Source of the DNA: Chlamydiota bacterium
GTDB taxonomy: Bacteria > Chlamydiota > Chlamydiia > Chlamydiales > SLFE01
Direction: 5' to 3'
Length of the DNA stretch: 29,169 bases
NCBI GenBank assembly: GCA_011065065.1
Contig: JAAKFL010000004.1
Coordinates: 1 to 29,169 of the forward strand
Shown: piece after piece, positions 23,266 through 29,169 of the stretch
Layout of the letters: each line of letters begins with the position of its first letter
How positions within the stretch are numbered: position 1 is the first letter of the stretch
Notes under the pieces: generated by a model
Told to the model about the DNA's origin: nothing
Databases searched by the model: none
Seen by the model: only the letters and a program-made list of their open reading frames with translations
Made by a program: the position numbers and the translations under genes

Positions 23266-23908
23266 ATTTCGACCTCCTCTCAATCATTTTCAGAATCCAA
23301 GAGATCACTATCGTCATTGTTAAATACATACAGGACACAATAAATAGAACTGTGACCGCATCAAACGTACGGCTTCTGATAATCGAAGCTTCTTTTGAAA
23401 GCTCCATGACCCCAATAATCGAAGCCAGGCTTGAATCTTTAATCAGGGTAATGATTTCATTTCCTAATGTGGGAATCATCATGCGAAATGCTTGCGGGAT
23501 CACAATGTGCCAAGCGGTTTGCCAGGAACTCATACCCAGGGTTTTGGCCGCTTCAATCTGCCCTTTTGGGACTGCTTGTATTCCAGATAACACAACTTGG
23601 CTGATATAGGCGGCGCTATTGAGACCGATGGCCAAACTCGCAGCCCATAGCGCGGGAATAGTAATTCCTAATTGTGGAAGGACGTAGAACACAAACATAA
23701 TTTGGATCAGCATCGGCGTCCCACGGAAAAATGACACATAGGCTTCGAGGGGAAATCGGATCCATTTAGAGGAATTTGAAAGTCCAACTCCCATGAGTGT
23801 TCCCAAGAGCATGCCAAGAACACCCGAGATTGCAGCAATCATGAGACTTAATAACGCTCCATGCAAAAGAGCAGGAAAATAATGAACAATTAAGGAAAAG
23901 TCGATCAT
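23249..23908 (-). CDS. glnP: Amino acid ABC transporter permease (GlnP/HisM-type)
   Basis: Inner-membrane permease (219 aa from this start) with about five spans. It shows the polar amino acid permease signatures: VSFFRGTPMLIQIMFVFY (about residues 58-75), and the EAA loop IEAAKTLGMSSWQTAWHIVIPQAFRMMIP spread over about 132-160, which contacts the ATPase. The start is set at ATG 23908, which overlaps the artJ stop as ATGA; a GTG at 23920 is a possible alternative. As the only permease here it would act as a homodimer. Confidence 0.92.
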   Translation of the reverse strand: MIDFSLIVHYFPALLHGALLSLMIAAISGVLGMLLGTLMGVGLSNSSKWIRFPLEAYVSFFRGTPMLIQIMFVFYVLPQLGITIPALWAASLAIGLNSAAYISQVVLSGIQAVPKGQIEAAKTLGMSSWQTAWHIVIPQAFRMMIPTLGNEIITLIKDSSLASIIGVMELSKEASIIRSRTFDAVTVLFIVSCMYLTMTIVISWILKMIERRSKYVSLS

Positions 23909-24627
23909 TGGAAACCCCACTTTTTCTTCAATTCATCGAGACTCCCATCAAATATCATCTCCTCTAAGGCCACTTCTATTTCACTCAGCAATTCAGGATG
24001 CTTATTCGAAATCGCAAGTGAAACGGGATCGGAAGCATCTCCGAGAGGTTCAGAGATGAAATAGTCCTTTCCCAAATTCTTCGCAGTACTCAGAGCTGTA
24101 ATAAAACCATCGGCTCTTTGGCTTTGAAGGGCAAATAATGCGTCAGCGGGAGCTGGTAATCTGATCATTTCAAGTCCATCAATCGATGAGGCATAAACAT
24201 CAGCATGATATCCCTCATTTACCACAATCGTCAGGGATTTTAGTTTGGTAAGATCAACTGGCACCCTAGACACAATAACAAGTGGATCACCTGTCAGATA
24301 GGGTTTTGTAAACAAAACCTTTTTGGCGCGCTCTTCTGTTTTTGTGATCCCCGCAGCGATGAAATCAATCTGATTCATTTGTAGTTGGGGGAGTAGAGCG
24401 TCAAAAGGCATGTCGACAAGCAGCATTTCCTTTTCCAATTTCTGGCAAATCAGATTCGCTACATCAATGTCAAAACCTGTGATTTTACCATTTTCGATAA
24501 ACGTATAGGGAGGATATTCAGCATTGGTTCCGACAATCAACTCCTTTTCATCATCGTGTTTGGGAATCAATTGAGATAATCCCACCAAAGCACAGATTAT
24601 GAATAGAAACAAAATTAGATATTTCAT
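23905..24627 (-). CDS. artJ: Periplasmic arginine/polar amino acid-binding protein
   Basis: Extracytoplasmic solute-binding protein (family 3, type II periplasmic fold) that delivers amino acid to the GlnP/GlnQ importer. The 240-aa protein begins with a signal sequence (MKYLILFLFIICALVGLSQL); Cys12 is not in a proper lipobox, so lipidation is uncertain. Family landmarks: LIVGTNAEYPPYTFIENGKITGFDIDVANLI (spread over about 30-60), DFIAAGITKTEERAKKVLFTKPYL (about 89-112) and a C-terminal LDELKKKWGF. In C. pneumoniae and C. trachomatis the orthologue is reported as an arginine-binding protein. The gene overlaps the argR stop (ATGA) and the glnP start. Confidence 0.92.
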   Translation of the reverse strand: MKYLILFLFIICALVGLSQLIPKHDDEKELIVGTNAEYPPYTFIENGKITGFDIDVANLICQKLEKEMLLVDMPFDALLPQLQMNQIDFIAAGITKTEERAKKVLFTKPYLTGDPLVIVSRVPVDLTKLKSLTIVVNEGYHADVYASSIDGLEMIRLPAPADALFALQSQRADGFITALSTAKNLGKDYFISEPLGDASDPVSLAISNKHPELLSEIEVALEEMIFDGSLDELKKKWGFQ

Positions 24628-25082
24628 GTTTGACTCACTTTGTAATGGAGGGCTTTGCAGACCTCTTTAAATATTTTTTTTATGTCTTTCACCGATGTCG
24701 GTGTGACTAATAGGGTGTTTTCTCCGGCTAATGTTCCCAAAATACCCATTTCTTCTTGGGCATCTAAGTAATCTCCGACAAAATCAGCAAGAGCTGGAAT
24801 CGTTTTGATCACAATCATCGATTCATTATGGGCTACTTCAACAATGGCCAAGCGCAAGATTTCTAAGATTGTGTCCGTTTCGGGCAAATCATAGACAATC
24901 TTATCGCCCACTTTTCTTTTATTGATTCCTAAGCGTCTTAAATCACGCGATACTTGTACCTGATTGGTTTTCAACTGGTACTTTTCATTCAGTAATTTCA
25001 CTAAAGTTGCCTGATCTTCGATCATTTCCTCTTTTACAAGAGTCTTGATCATTTCATATCTTTCGTTTGTGGAAGTTGTCAT
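24624..25082 (-). CDS. argR: Arginine repressor ArgR
   Basis: Arginine-dependent transcriptional repressor; hexamers bind tandem ARG boxes. The N-terminal winged helix (about residues 1-70) contains the ArgR recognition region QVQVSRDLRRLGINKRKVGD. The C-terminal oligomerisation and arginine-binding domain includes ILGTLAGENTLLVTP, with the conserved GT-AGxxT core. GGAGG (25087-25091) lies close to two consecutive ATGs; I chose the second (25082), which has the better spacing. 25085 is equally in frame, and a GTG at 25109 is unlikely. As first gene of the artJ-glnP-glnQ operon it sits directly behind two ARG-box-like operators, so autoregulation is likely. ArgR repression of the glnPQ operon is known from C. 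pneumoniae. Confidence 0.94.
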   Translation of the reverse strand: MTTSTNERYEMIKTLVKEEMIEDQATLVKLLNEKYQLKTNQVQVSRDLRRLGINKRKVGDKIVYDLPETDTILEILRLAIVEVAHNESMIVIKTIPALADFVGDYLDAQEEMGILGTLAGENTLLVTPTSVKDIKKIFKEVCKALHYKVSQT

Positions 25083-25092
25083 CATGCCTCCA

Positions 25093-25148
25093 TGTGTATA
25101 TTTATTCACTCAAATATGTATATTATTACAATCAAGAAATAAAGTCAA
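25093..25148 (-). promoter_or_regulatory. argR operon promoter with two tandem ARG boxes
   Basis: On the minus strand TTGACT (25143-25148), a 17-base spacer and TAATAT (25120-25125). Box 1 core TGTATATTTATTCA (25095-25108) differs from the TGAATwwwwATTCA consensus by one half-site base. Box 2 core TGTATATTATTACA (25117-25130) is weaker and covers the -10 element. As 18-bp boxes they are 4 bases apart, close to the 3-base spacing of E. coli tandem ARG boxes. Box 1 lies between the expected start site and the ribosome site. Confidence 0.75.
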
Positions 25149-25170
25149 TTCAAAAAAAAAATTAAATTAA

Positions 25171-25263
25171 GGGACGAAAAGGACATAAGGGACAAAAGGA
25201 CATAAACGACCAGCTCAAAACCAGTCATTTATGTCCTTTTGTCCCTTATGTCCTTTTCGTCCC
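25171..25263. repeat. Palindromic intergenic repeat, GGACATAAGGGACAAAA type
   Basis: Forty-base inverted arms (25171-25210 and 25224-25263) match at 39 positions around a 13-base loop. Each arm consists of short near-repeats (GGGACGAAAA, GGACATAA, GGGACAAAA, GGACATAAA), and two more GTCCTTT blocks follow to 25285, running into the 3' end of sufE. Built like the 51-124 and 2461-2547 palindromes but with a different word. It lies between the argR promoter and the sufE stop. Confidence 0.9.
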
Positions 25264-25274
25264 TTTTTTGTCCT

Positions 25275-25703
25275 TTACGTCCTTTGCATTAAGAACTTCA
25301 ACGCATCTTGCTTCATCCGCAGATGGATCTGGTACAAGCCATTGGCCCGATTTGGGGTCAAACTGACCGCAATATCCAGATCCTCAATGAAAGTGGGGAG
25401 CGCCTTGATCACAACCTCAGGTGTCTCTCCGTTATAGGCTCGAATCAATAATTCGGCCAAACCAGCAGAAATCAAAGCATCAGACCAGGCTCGGAAATAG
25501 ACGCGACCATCCTCAATCCATGAATGCAAATACATGGTACTTTGGCACCCTTGAACCTCATTAGACTCCACACGATGCTCCAAAGCCAGTTCTTCGCCCA
25601 ATTTACCCAGTTCCATGATCTTTTCATACTTGTTCTCTTTCGTTGAACAGTTTGAAAATAAATCTTTGATTTTATTCTCGTTTTCAAAAAAAGAATTATA
25701 CAT
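25275..25703 (-). CDS. sufE: Cysteine desulfuration protein SufE
   Basis: Accepts persulfide sulfur from the cysteine desulfurase SufS and passes it to the SufBCD Fe-S scaffold, in the cytosol. The 142-aa protein has the SufE core with the active-site loop EVQGCQSTMYLHSW (Cys53) and the typical alpha/beta layout (YEKIMELGKLGEEL, ALISAGLAELLIRAYNGETPEVV spread over about 77-98). An AAGGG site lies 6 bases upstream of the ATG. The last bases overlap a repeat-derived GTCCTTT run on the complementary strand, which may have altered the C-terminus (LKFLMQRT). No other suf genes are in the window. Confidence 0.93.
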   Translation of the reverse strand: MYNSFFENENKIKDLFSNCSTKENKYEKIMELGKLGEELALEHRVESNEVQGCQSTMYLHSWIEDGRVYFRAWSDALISAGLAELLIRAYNGETPEVVIKALPTFIEDLDIAVSLTPNRANGLYQIHLRMKQDALKFLMQRT

Positions 25704-25714
25704 AAATTACCCTT

Positions 25715-25878
25715 GAGGCTGTTTACAAATTTGGAATCAACTTAATTTGAGTTCTTTTCCCCTTGGAGACCACGGAATCGCAAGGGTCATATTAACCCAA
25801 TATGACCCTTGCGATTCAGTGGCCTCCAAGGGAGAAAATAATCTCAAATAAAGCCATTCGAAATTTGTAAGCAGCCTC
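25715..25878. repeat. Long imperfect palindrome between sufE and infA
   Basis: About 80-base arms are complementary over nearly their whole length around the 5-base loop AACCC at 25794-25798. Outer arm ends are GAGGCTGTTTACAAATTT and AAATTTGTAAGCAGCCTC; inner arms are CAAGGGTCATATT and AATATGACCCTTG. A few mismatches and one indel lie between. The flanking genes are divergent, so it is not a terminator. Its sequence differs from the other repeats here. A palindromic mobile element or a very stable structured RNA are both possible. Confidence 0.85.
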
Positions 25879-25955
25879 TTGATTGTAAAAACATTCTATC
25901 AAGAATTTAATTAAAAGGCCATTACAAATCCTATGCATACTCTTGCATACTCTTC

Positions 25956-25985
25956 TTGCGTTTAAGTTCCCGTTAATGCTAAAAT
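25956..25985 (+). promoter_or_regulatory. Candidate infA promoter
   Basis: TTGCGT (25956-25961), an 18-base spacer and TAAAAT (25980-25985), 41 bases before the infA ATG. A tandem decamer GCATACTCTT occurs twice just upstream (25935-25954). The match is moderate. Confidence 0.45.
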
Positions 25986-26025
25986 GATTATTACATTGCT
26001 CATAAAAGGATTTTTTGAAAGGTAT

Positions 26026-26244
26026 ATGGCAAAAGAAGATACGATCAAGATGGATGGGGTAGTTGAGCAATCGCTCCCCAATATGCAATTTCTCGTTAAA
26101 TTAGAAACTGGAATTACGATAAATGCACACCTATGCGGAAAGATGAGAACAAGGAACATTCGGGTCTTTGTTGGCGACACGGTTACCTGTGAATTGTCAC
26201 CCTATGACCTTACGAAAGGGAGGATTGTCTACCGACAAAAATAG
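26026..26244 (+). CDS. infA: Translation initiation factor IF-1
   Basis: Small OB-fold protein that binds the ribosomal A site during initiation. At 72 aa it has the standard IF-1 length, opening MAKEDTIKMDGVVEQSLPN and containing FLVKLETGITINAHLCGKMR and the end LTKGRIVYRQK. I start at ATG 26026 (AAAGG at 26018-26022) rather than at an in-frame ATG at 25984 that would add 14 non-family residues. It opens the conserved infA, tRNA-Thr, tuf, tRNA-Trp, secE, nusG, rplK order seen in chlamydiae. Confidence 0.97.
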   Translation: MAKEDTIKMDGVVEQSLPNMQFLVKLETGITINAHLCGKMRTRNIRVFVGDTVTCELSPYDLTKGRIVYRQK

Positions 26245-26272
26245 CGTCGGAAAGAAAATCCCATAAATCCTA

Positions 26273-26301
26273 TTGATTTTATTTGTAAAGGTCACTAGAA
26301 T
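26273..26301 (+). promoter_or_regulatory. Candidate tRNA-Thr/tuf promoter
   Basis: TTGATT (26273-26278), a 17-base spacer and TAGAAT (26296-26301), in the 125-base gap between infA and tRNA-Thr. It has the same -35 word as the tRNA-Val candidate promoter. Other weaker pairs exist in this gap. Confidence 0.4.
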
Positions 26302-26369
26302 AATATGCATTAAATTGCGGTATAACTTAGCTCATACTGAACATTATCCGCACCATATAAATTGCATTG

Positions 26370-26441
26370 GCCCAGATAGCTCAGAGGTAGAGCACTTGCA
26401 TGGTAAGCAAGCGGTCGGAGGTTCAATTCCTCTTCTGGGCA
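26370..26441 (+). tRNA. tRNA-Thr (GGT)
   Basis: Cloverleaf with acceptor stem GCCCAGA/TCTGGGC, D arm AGCTCAGAGGTAGAGC, anticodon loop ATGGTAA (anticodon GGT), T loop GTTCAATTC and discriminator A. No CCA is encoded. It is 47 bases before tuf, in the expected chlamydial position, and probably processed from the tuf transcript. Confidence 0.97.
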
Positions 26442-26488
26442 TAACAAATTAACAAAAACAAAAATTTTGTCTACGGAGGAAATTTAAA

Positions 26489-27673
26489 ATGGCTAAAGAG
26501 GCATATAAGCGAGAAAAGCCACACCTAAATATTGGTACCATCGGTCACGTTGATCATGGAAAAACCACATTGACTGCCGCAATTAGTAAAACTTTGACGG
26601 AGAAATTCGGCGGAGAAGCAAAAGATTTCAATAAGATTGATAGTGCTCCCGAAGAACAGAAGCGTGGAATTACGATTAACGCATCGCATGTCGAGTATCA
26701 AACTAAGAACCGACACTACGCACATGTAGACTGCCCTGGTCACGCCGACTATGTTAAGAACATGATTACTGGTGCCGCTCAGATGGATGGAGCGATTCTT
26801 GTTGTGGCCGCTACTGATGGTGCGATGCCACAAACAAAGGAACATATCCTTCTAGCTCGTCAGATGCAGGTCCCTTCAATGGTTGTCTTCCTCAATAAGT
26901 GCGACATGCTTGGTGCAGATGATCAAGAGCTTCTTGACCTTGTTGAACTTGAACTTCATGAAATTCTTGAAGCTCAAGGTTATAAGGATGTTCCCATTAT
27001 TAGAGGGTCTGCTTTGAAGGCGCTTGAAGGGGATGCGGAAGCTTGTGAGAAGATCGTTGAACTGATGGAAAAAGTTGACGAGACGATTCCTGAACCTAAG
27101 CGTGACTTTGATAAGCCATTCTTGATGCCGATCGAGGACGTGTTCTCTATCCCAGGTCGTGGAACGGTTGTCACAGGTCGTGTTGAGCGAGGTGTCATTA
27201 AACTCAACGACAAGATTGAAATCGTTGGGATTAAAGATACTCGTGAAACTGTTGCGACAGGTCTTGAAATGTTCAACAAGACTCTTGAAGAAGTTCATCC
27301 CGGTGAAAACGTAGGGGTTCTTCTCAGAGGGATTGAGAAAAATGAAGTTGAACGTGGAATGGTCCTCGCAGCGCCAGGAACTTGCACTCCACATATCGAG
27401 TTTAAAGGTCCTGTGTACGTGTTGAAGAAAGAAGAAGGTGGTCGTCATAAGCCATTCTTCAAAGGTTATCGACCACAGTTCTATATCCGAACAACAGACG
27501 TAACAGGTATTGTCGAGCTTCCTGCTGGAACAGAGATGGTGATGCCTGGTGATAATGTTCAGATCACTGTTAAATTGATTGCACCTGTAGCACTTGAAAA
27601 AGGGCAAAGATTCGCAATCCGTGAAGGTGGTCGAACAATTGGTGCAGGAACTGTATCAGAAGTCATCAAATAA
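26489..27673 (+). CDS. tuf: Elongation factor Tu
   Basis: GTPase that delivers aminoacyl-tRNA to the ribosome. The 394-aa protein is full length with all G motifs: GHVDHGKTT (P-loop), the switch region RGITINASHVEY, DCPGHADY (G3), NKCD (G4) and GSALKALEG (G5). The three-domain layout is complete through RFAIREGGRTIGAGTVSEVIK. The Shine-Dalgarno GGAGGA is 7 bases before ATG. Flanked by tRNA-Thr and tRNA-Trp on the same strand. Confidence 0.99.
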   Translation: MAKEAYKREKPHLNIGTIGHVDHGKTTLTAAISKTLTEKFGGEAKDFNKIDSAPEEQKRGITINASHVEYQTKNRHYAHVDCPGHADYVKNMITGAAQMDGAILVVAATDGAMPQTKEHILLARQMQVPSMVVFLNKCDMLGADDQELLDLVELELHEILEAQGYKDVPIIRGSALKALEGDAEACEKIVELMEKVDETIPEPKRDFDKPFLMPIEDVFSIPGRGTVVTGRVERGVIKLNDKIEIVGIKDTRETVATGLEMFNKTLEEVHPGENVGVLLRGIEKNEVERGMVLAAPGTCTPHIEFKGPVYVLKKEEGGRHKPFFKGYRPQFYIRTTDVTGIVELPAGTEMVMPGDNVQITVKLIAPVALEKGQRFAIREGGRTIGAGTVSEVIK

Positions 27674-27679
27674 TTGATG

Positions 27680-27701
27680 TGAGCCCAATGATTTGGGCTC
27701 A
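27680..27701. terminator. Hairpin between tuf and tRNA-Trp
   Basis: Perfect 9-base arms TGAGCCCAA and TTGGGCTCA around a TGAT loop, 6 bases after the tuf stop. Only a TTT follows, so it may be a weak terminator or an RNA processing and 3'-protection hairpin ahead of tRNA-Trp at 27705. Confidence 0.45.
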
Positions 27702-27704
27702 TTT

Positions 27705-27777
27705 GGGTGTGTAGCTCAGTTGGTAGAGCAGCGGTCTCCAAAGCCGCCGGTCGGGGGTTCGAGTCCCTCCGCACTCG
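27705..27777 (+). tRNA. tRNA-Trp (CCA)
   Basis: Cloverleaf with acceptor stem GGGTGTG/CGCACTC (two G-T pairs), D arm AGCTCAGTTGGTAGAGC, anticodon loop CTCCAAA (anticodon CCA), T loop TTCGAGT and discriminator G. It sits between tuf and secE as in chlamydiae. No CCA end is encoded. Confidence 0.96.
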
Positions 27778-27804
27778 CACCAAATATAAACAAATTGAGC
27801 AAGT

Positions 27805-28065
27805 ATGAACCTAATGGATACTAAAAAAGGGCAAAGTTCAGCATCAGAATCCGTAGGCTTCTTTCGAAATATCGCTAGATTTTTTGGAGATGTGAAGCAA
27901 GAGATTCAAAAGATCACCTGGACGAATAAAGAAGAACTACGAGTTTACACGAAAATAGTAGTCGGAGCGACTTTTGTACTCGGATTGGGAATATATGCTG
28001 TAGATGTGATTCTACGGACAAGTCTCGACGGGCTTAGTAACATCATACATTGGATTGCAGGATAA
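27805..28065 (+). CDS. secE: Preprotein translocase subunit SecE
   Basis: Essential small subunit of the SecYEG protein channel in the inner membrane. The 86-aa protein has the amphipathic helix and SecE core (FFGDVKQEIQKITWTNKEEL, about residues 27-46) and one membrane span (VVGATFVLGLGIYAVDVIL, about 52-70), the usual single-span form. ATG 27805 is kept although its Shine-Dalgarno is weak (GAGC); an in-frame ATG at 27814 is the alternative. Placed between tRNA-Trp and nusG as usual. Confidence 0.95.
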   Translation: MNLMDTKKGQSSASESVGFFRNIARFFGDVKQEIQKITWTNKEELRVYTKIVVGATFVLGLGIYAVDVILRTSLDGLSNIIHWIAG

Positions 28066-28077
28066 AAGGTAAGGAAC

Positions 28078-28623
28078 ATGTCAGTGAAGTGGTACGTTCT
28101 CCAAGTTCTTTCCGGACAAGAGAAAAAAACAAAACGCTCGATAGAAGAACAGGCGCAAGCCCACAATATACTAGAGTATATTGAAGAGGTTCTCTTACCG
28201 ACTGAAAATGTTTCTGAGGTGAAGCATGGTGAGCAAAAGGTCGTTGAAAAAAAGCTTTGGCCAGGCTATCTCCTGATTAAAATGGATCTGAATGACGACT
28301 CTTTTCAATATGTGAAAAATGTCAATGGTGTTGTGGCATTCTTAGGGGGTGCTGTTCCCACTTATTTAACGGATAAGGAAGTTGAAGAAATCCTGAAAGA
28401 TCTTCACGAAAAGAAAGAGACGATCACGCAAAAACATCAGTTCCAGGTCGGAAGTACCGTTAAGATTATTGAAGGACCATTCGTCAACTTCCTGGGCACG
28501 ATTACAGAACTTTTTCATGACAAAGGGCGTCTTAATGTTATGGTCTCGATCTTTGGAAGAGATACGTGCGTAAAAGACCTAGATTTTGCCGATGTGGAAG
28601 AAGTGGAAGAAGATTATAATTAA
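28078..28623 (+). CDS. nusG: Transcription termination/antitermination factor NusG
   Basis: Binds RNA polymerase and influences pausing, Rho termination and transcription-translation coupling. The 181-aa protein has the N-terminal NGN domain (KWYVLQVLSGQEKKTKRSI, LWPGYLLIKMDL, VNGVVAFLGG) and the C-terminal KOW motif (VGSTVKIIEGPFVNFLGTI, about 120-138), with a short acidic end DVEEVEEDYN. TAAGGA lies 4 bases before ATG, 12 bases after secE. Confidence 0.98.
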   Translation: MSVKWYVLQVLSGQEKKTKRSIEEQAQAHNILEYIEEVLLPTENVSEVKHGEQKVVEKKLWPGYLLIKMDLNDDSFQYVKNVNGVVAFLGGAVPTYLTDKEVEEILKDLHEKKETITQKHQFQVGSTVKIIEGPFVNFLGTITELFHDKGRLNVMVSIFGRDTCVKDLDFADVEEVEEDYN

Positions 28624-28708
28624 TTTTTCAAAACCTTCTGAGTTTATCTATTTTTTTGCTTTTTAATAGCAAGAAACTTATACTCAAAGAGATAGGAACT
28701 AAAAGAAA

Positions 28709-29169
28709 ATGGCTAAAAAGAAAGTTGAAAAGGTTATTAAGCTGCATATTCCGGCTGGGAAGGCGAATCCTGCGCCTCCAATTGGACCTGCTCTTGGTGC
28801 GGCTGGTGTGAATATCATGGCATTTTGCAAGGATTTTAATGCTCGTACGCAAACAAAGGCCGGAGATGTTTTACCAGTTGTGATTAAGGTATATGCGGAT
28901 AAATCTTTTGATTACATCACGAAGGAACCCCCGGTTCCTGAGTTGATCAAAAAAGAATTAGGAATCGAAAAAGGATCTGGAGTTCCCAATAGAGATAAGG
29001 TTGGGCGCATCACACGGGATCAGGCTTTGAAGATTGCACAACGAAAGATGCAAGATTTGAATGCTCATGATGAAGCTGGGGCGATCAACATTGTTTTGGG
29101 AACGGCACGGTCAATGGGAGTTGACCTAGTAGAGGAAGTAGAGGAAGTAGAGGAAGTAGAGGAAGTAGA
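28709..29169 (+). CDS. rplK: Ribosomal protein L11 (3' end beyond window)
   Basis: Large-subunit protein of the GTPase-associated centre that binds 23S rRNA. The frame opens MAKKKVEKVIKLHIPAGKA with the conserved PAPPIGPALGAAGVNIMAFC and continues through the RNA-binding C-terminal domain (DQALKIAQRKMQDLNA, GTARSMGVDL). L11 normally ends near residue 141. Here residues 141-153 continue as VEE repeats encoded by a 9-base tandem repeat, and no stop occurs before the window ends, so the protein has an acidic C-terminal extension of unknown length. No strong Shine-Dalgarno; AGGA at 28694 is far upstream. Confidence 0.96.
   Translation, partial: MAKKKVEKVIKLHIPAGKANPAPPIGPALGAAGVNIMAFCKDFNARTQTKAGDVLPVVIKVYADKSFDYITKEPPVPELIKKELGIEKGSGVPNRDKVGRITRDQALKIAQRKMQDLNAHDEAGAINIVLGTARSMGVDLVEEVEEVEEVEEV
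29129..29169 (+). repeat. GTAGAGGAA 9-bp tandem repeat inside rplK
   Basis: Four perfect copies of GTAGAGGAA plus a partial copy, continuing past the window edge, in frame and encoding Val-Glu-Glu. The identical codon use in every copy points to recent slippage expansion rather than old protein repeats. Confidence 0.95.

Noticed and set aside
23226..23609. Plus-strand 127-codon frame opposite glnP
   Set aside because: Antisense to a clear ABC permease gene and lacks a ribosome site or recognisable motifs.
25083..25109. Longer ArgR start at GTG 25109
   Set aside because: It would place the ARG boxes and ribosome site inside the coding region; the ATGs at 25082/25085 have GGAGG just upstream.
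25984..26025. IF-1 start 14 codons upstream
   Set aside because: The added residues match nothing in IF-1 and overlap the candidate -10 element; ATG 26026 has a ribosome site and standard length.
26876..27607. Long 243-codon open frame antisense to tuf
   Set aside because: It is the complement of a strongly conserved gene, has no family resemblance and no ribosome site; a shadow of biased codon use.

Overview
The window most likely comes from a member of the Chlamydiota, probably an environmental (amoeba- or arthropod-associated) lineage rather than Chlamydia itself. The main reason is the gene order at the right end: infA, tRNA-Thr, tuf, tRNA-Trp, secE, nusG, rplK, which I recognise from chlamydial genomes. 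A plant-type FabI, an HAAAP-type tyrosine permease and an ArgR-controlled arginine uptake operon fit the same picture. The clade call is from memory of synteny and protein families, not from a search.

Layout. (1) 1-2.3 kb, minus strand: a YitT-family membrane protein overlapping queG (epoxyqueuosine reductase), then tRNA-Asp and tRNA-Val. (2) 2.65-9.34 kb, plus strand: three tandem, tightly packed paralogues of methyl-accepting chemotaxis proteins (about 740 aa each, double HAMP), followed by fabI with its own promoter. (3) 10.3-11.0 kb: repeat-rich DNA (heptamer tandem array, a MITE-like element) and a strong promoter in front of a 39-codon ORF. (4) 11.1-14.9 kb: an overlapping cluster of an unknown 397-aa protein, a POT-type peptide transporter and a leucyl aminopeptidase. 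(5) 15.2-17.9 kb: a TTG-started tyrosine-type permease converging on a fumarylacetoacetase that carries a signal peptide. (6) 18.2-21.9 kb: an AT-rich gene for a 1222-aa protein with an alpha-helical repeat solenoid and a Cys-containing C-terminal domain. A second, inverted copy of the MITE-like element abuts its stop codon. (7) 22.2-25.1 kb, minus strand: argR, artJ, glnP, glnQ and an ACT-domain gene, all overlapping, behind a promoter covered by two tandem ARG boxes; then sufE. (8) 25.9-29.2 kb: the translation/transcription block infA to rplK. rplK runs off the window and carries an in-frame 9-bp tandem repeat at its 3' end.

How the genes fit together. Much of the middle concerns scavenging host nutrients: peptide import plus aminopeptidase, aromatic amino acid import plus a late tyrosine-catabolic enzyme, and ArgR-regulated arginine import with a possible amino-acid-sensing ACT protein. 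The triple receptor operon has no chemotaxis partners (CheA/CheW/CheY) in this window, so its output pathway is unknown.

The intergenic regions hold an unusual density of repeats: long near-perfect palindromes (51-124, 2461-2547, 25171-25263, 25715-25878), an inverted MITE-like pair (10476-10738 and 21875-22183), a GACTTCT heptamer array and a CTTCGCG array. The most interesting candidates for undescribed biology are the receptor triplet, the exported fumarylacetoacetase, the 1222-aa solenoid protein and the ACT protein in the arginine operon.
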